NCBI GenBank assembly: GCA_016763955.1
Contig: JAESSU010000077.1
Span: 1 to 7,584 of the forward strand
Origin: Phycisphaeraceae bacterium
GTDB taxonomy: Bacteria; Planctomycetota; Phycisphaerae; Phycisphaerales; Phycisphaeraceae
Reading direction: 5' to 3'
Length of the DNA stretch: 7,584 bases
Within the stretch, counting starts at the first letter, position 1. Each line of letters starts with the position of its first letter. The notes beneath the pieces are model-generated. The model was not told where the DNA came from, did not search any database, and saw nothing but the letters and a program-made list of their open reading frames with translations. This document shows, piece after piece, positions 6,431-7,584 of the stretch. The position numbers were made by a program, and so were the translations under genes.

Positions 6431-6509
6431 CAACTATCATAAGCCCGTCACTAACGGACTATTAGCAATATCGTCAGATTTAAATGGTAACTTAAACAAA
6501 GCGGTGGCC

Positions 6510-7584
6510 TTATGCAGCAGTCGTAAGAGGCAATTTCGGTTCTTCGATCTGCGGGACGGGTGACATGCTCATCAAACTGCTGATGTCCAGTACCAAACCG
6601 ACTCTGCCATCGGACATGATCGCCCCGCCGGAAATCCCTGGCAATCCACGCATGGCAACACCCAGAGATTTAATCACAATCTGTTGTTGACCAATAAGTT
6701 CGTCCGTGAGAATCGCCATCTTCCGTTCAGCGTTTTCGACAATCACAACCGTCGCTTGCGTTGGGTCTTGTACCGCACCGGCAACATCAAAAAGACCATC
6801 AAGATGTGCCAAAGGAATCAATTCGTCATCAATGTACAACGCCTGTCCTTTGTTCATAATGCTCTTGATATTCACTTCACCGGGACGAATCATTCGGACA
6901 ATTGAAAGTGTCGGAATGATATAACGTTCACTGGCAAGCCGGACCACCATGCCTTCAATGATCGCTAAAGTGAGCGGCAGGCGAATCGTAAACTTGCTGC
7001 CTTTGCCCAACTCACTTTGAATTTCGATTTTCCCGCGTAAGGCTTGAATATTACGTTTGACCACATCCATCCCCACACCACGGCCAGAGACATCAGTCAC
7101 TTCCTTGGCAGTTGAGAAGCCTGGAGCAAAAATGAGTTGGAAAATTTCCTGGTCAGTGAGTTGATCGCCCTCGCTAATGATGCCGTTTTCAATAGCCTTT
7201 TTCAGAAGAACATCTTTATCTAGCCCCGGGCCATCATCCTGAATTTCAATGCAGATCCCTCCACCTTTGTGGAATGATCGCAACGTCACCGTTCCCACTG
7301 CAGGCTTTCCGAGATTTATACGATCTTGCGAGTTGGCTTCCATTCCATGGTCTAGGGCATTGCGCACCATATGAACCAGTGGGTCACCAATACGATCGAC
7401 CACTGTTTTGTCCAGTTCGGTGTCTTCACCTTCCATGACAAAATTGATCTGTTTGTTGAGTTTACGTGCTACGTCACGAGCTAGCCGAGCCATTTTTTGG
7501 AACGTTGAACGCACAGGAACCATTCGCAAAGATGTCGCCATCTCTTGTAATTCGCGTGTAATCTTGTCTAAGTGACTCAGAGTA
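6510..7584 (-). CDS. cheA: Chemotaxis histidine kinase CheA, C-terminal part (5' end outside the window)
   Basis: CheA phosphorylates itself in response to chemoreceptors and passes the phosphate to CheY. The visible 357 residues open inside the P3 dimerisation helices (LDKITRELQEMATSLRMVPV), so the frame is open at the window edge and the ATG at 7541 is internal, not the start. The P4 ATPase domain follows with its boxes in order: N box DPLVHMVRNALDHGME (residues 67-82), G1 DDGPGLD (116-122), F box FAPGFSTA (152-159) and G2 DVSGRGVGMDVVK (164-176). The P5 CheW-like receptor-coupling domain fills about 205-342, ending with GRVGLVLDISSLM, then a short Pro/Thr tail. The P1 phosphotransfer domain with its histidine lies beyond the window. 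All catalytic boxes look intact. cheY follows 91 bases downstream on the same strand, so the two are very probably one operon. Confidence 0.95.
   Translation of the reverse strand, partial: TLSHLDKITRELQEMATSLRMVPVRSTFQKMARLARDVARKLNKQINFVMEGEDTELDKTVVDRIGDPLVHMVRNALDHGMEANSQDRINLGKPAVGTVTLRSFHKGGGICIEIQDDGPGLDKDVLLKKAIENGIISEGDQLTDQEIFQLIFAPGFSTAKEVTDVSGRGVGMDVVKRNIQALRGKIEIQSELGKGSKFTIRLPLTLAIIEGMVVRLASERYIIPTLSIVRMIRPGEVNIKSIMNKGQALYIDDELIPLAHLDGLFDVAGAVQDPTQATVVIVENAERKMAILTDELIGQQQIVIKSLGVAMRGLPGISGGAIMSDGRVGLVLDISSLMSMSPVPQIEEPKLPLTTAA

Noticed and set aside
6440..6460. Small hairpin (CCGT/ACGG) between cheA and cheY
   Set aside because: The stem is only four pairs with no U-run, too weak to call a terminator or attenuator.

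Overview
The window is ordinary bacterial chromosome from a Gram-negative-type bacterium. The evidence is a 60-kDa-type YidC with a large periplasmic domain, two secreted proteins with Sec signal peptides, and a CheA/CheY chemotaxis pair. The style of the proteins (a long Lys-rich YidC tail, a secreted alpha/beta esterase, a secreted DUF547 protein, a long adenosine-deaminase relative) recalls Planctomycetota, possibly Phycisphaerae. That is an impression from family knowledge; no taxonomic marker is visible. There is no sign of a prophage, transposase, CRISPR array, rRNA or tRNA.

Layout: 1-337 (+) is the 3' end of queG (epoxyqueuosine reductase, tRNA modification), broken by an apparent one-base deletion near 157-163. 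It converges on a run of minus-strand genes. A hairpin with a U-tract at 350-387 (-) closes that run. Reading in the minus direction, the run is yidC (5868 or 5802 down to 3610), an adenosine deaminase family gene (3533-2203, also broken by one apparent missing base near 2670-2688), a secreted DUF547 protein (2150-1389), and a secreted alpha/beta hydrolase (1330-446). The last three genes are separated by 50-60 bases with no terminator visible between them, so they may share a transcript. Between yidC and the deaminase lies a compact 48-base element of nested and adjacent palindromes (3549-3596).

6044-7584 (-) is a chemotaxis module: the C-terminal two thirds of CheA (its 5' end runs off the window), then a single-domain CheY-type response regulator with a strong ribosome binding site, then a hairpin terminator (5986-6013). 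The roughly 115 bases between that terminator and yidC hold a cluster of three related octamers upstream of a good sigma70-like promoter. This promoter overlaps the nominal yidC ATG and suggests the real yidC start is a TTG 66 bases further in.

I found no convincing new multi-gene system. The points most worth a second look are the palindromic element at 3549-3596, the octamer cluster and promoter that bear on the yidC start, and the two single-base frameshifts. Both frameshifts sit where one G or C seems to be missing, so sequencing error and real gene decay are both open.
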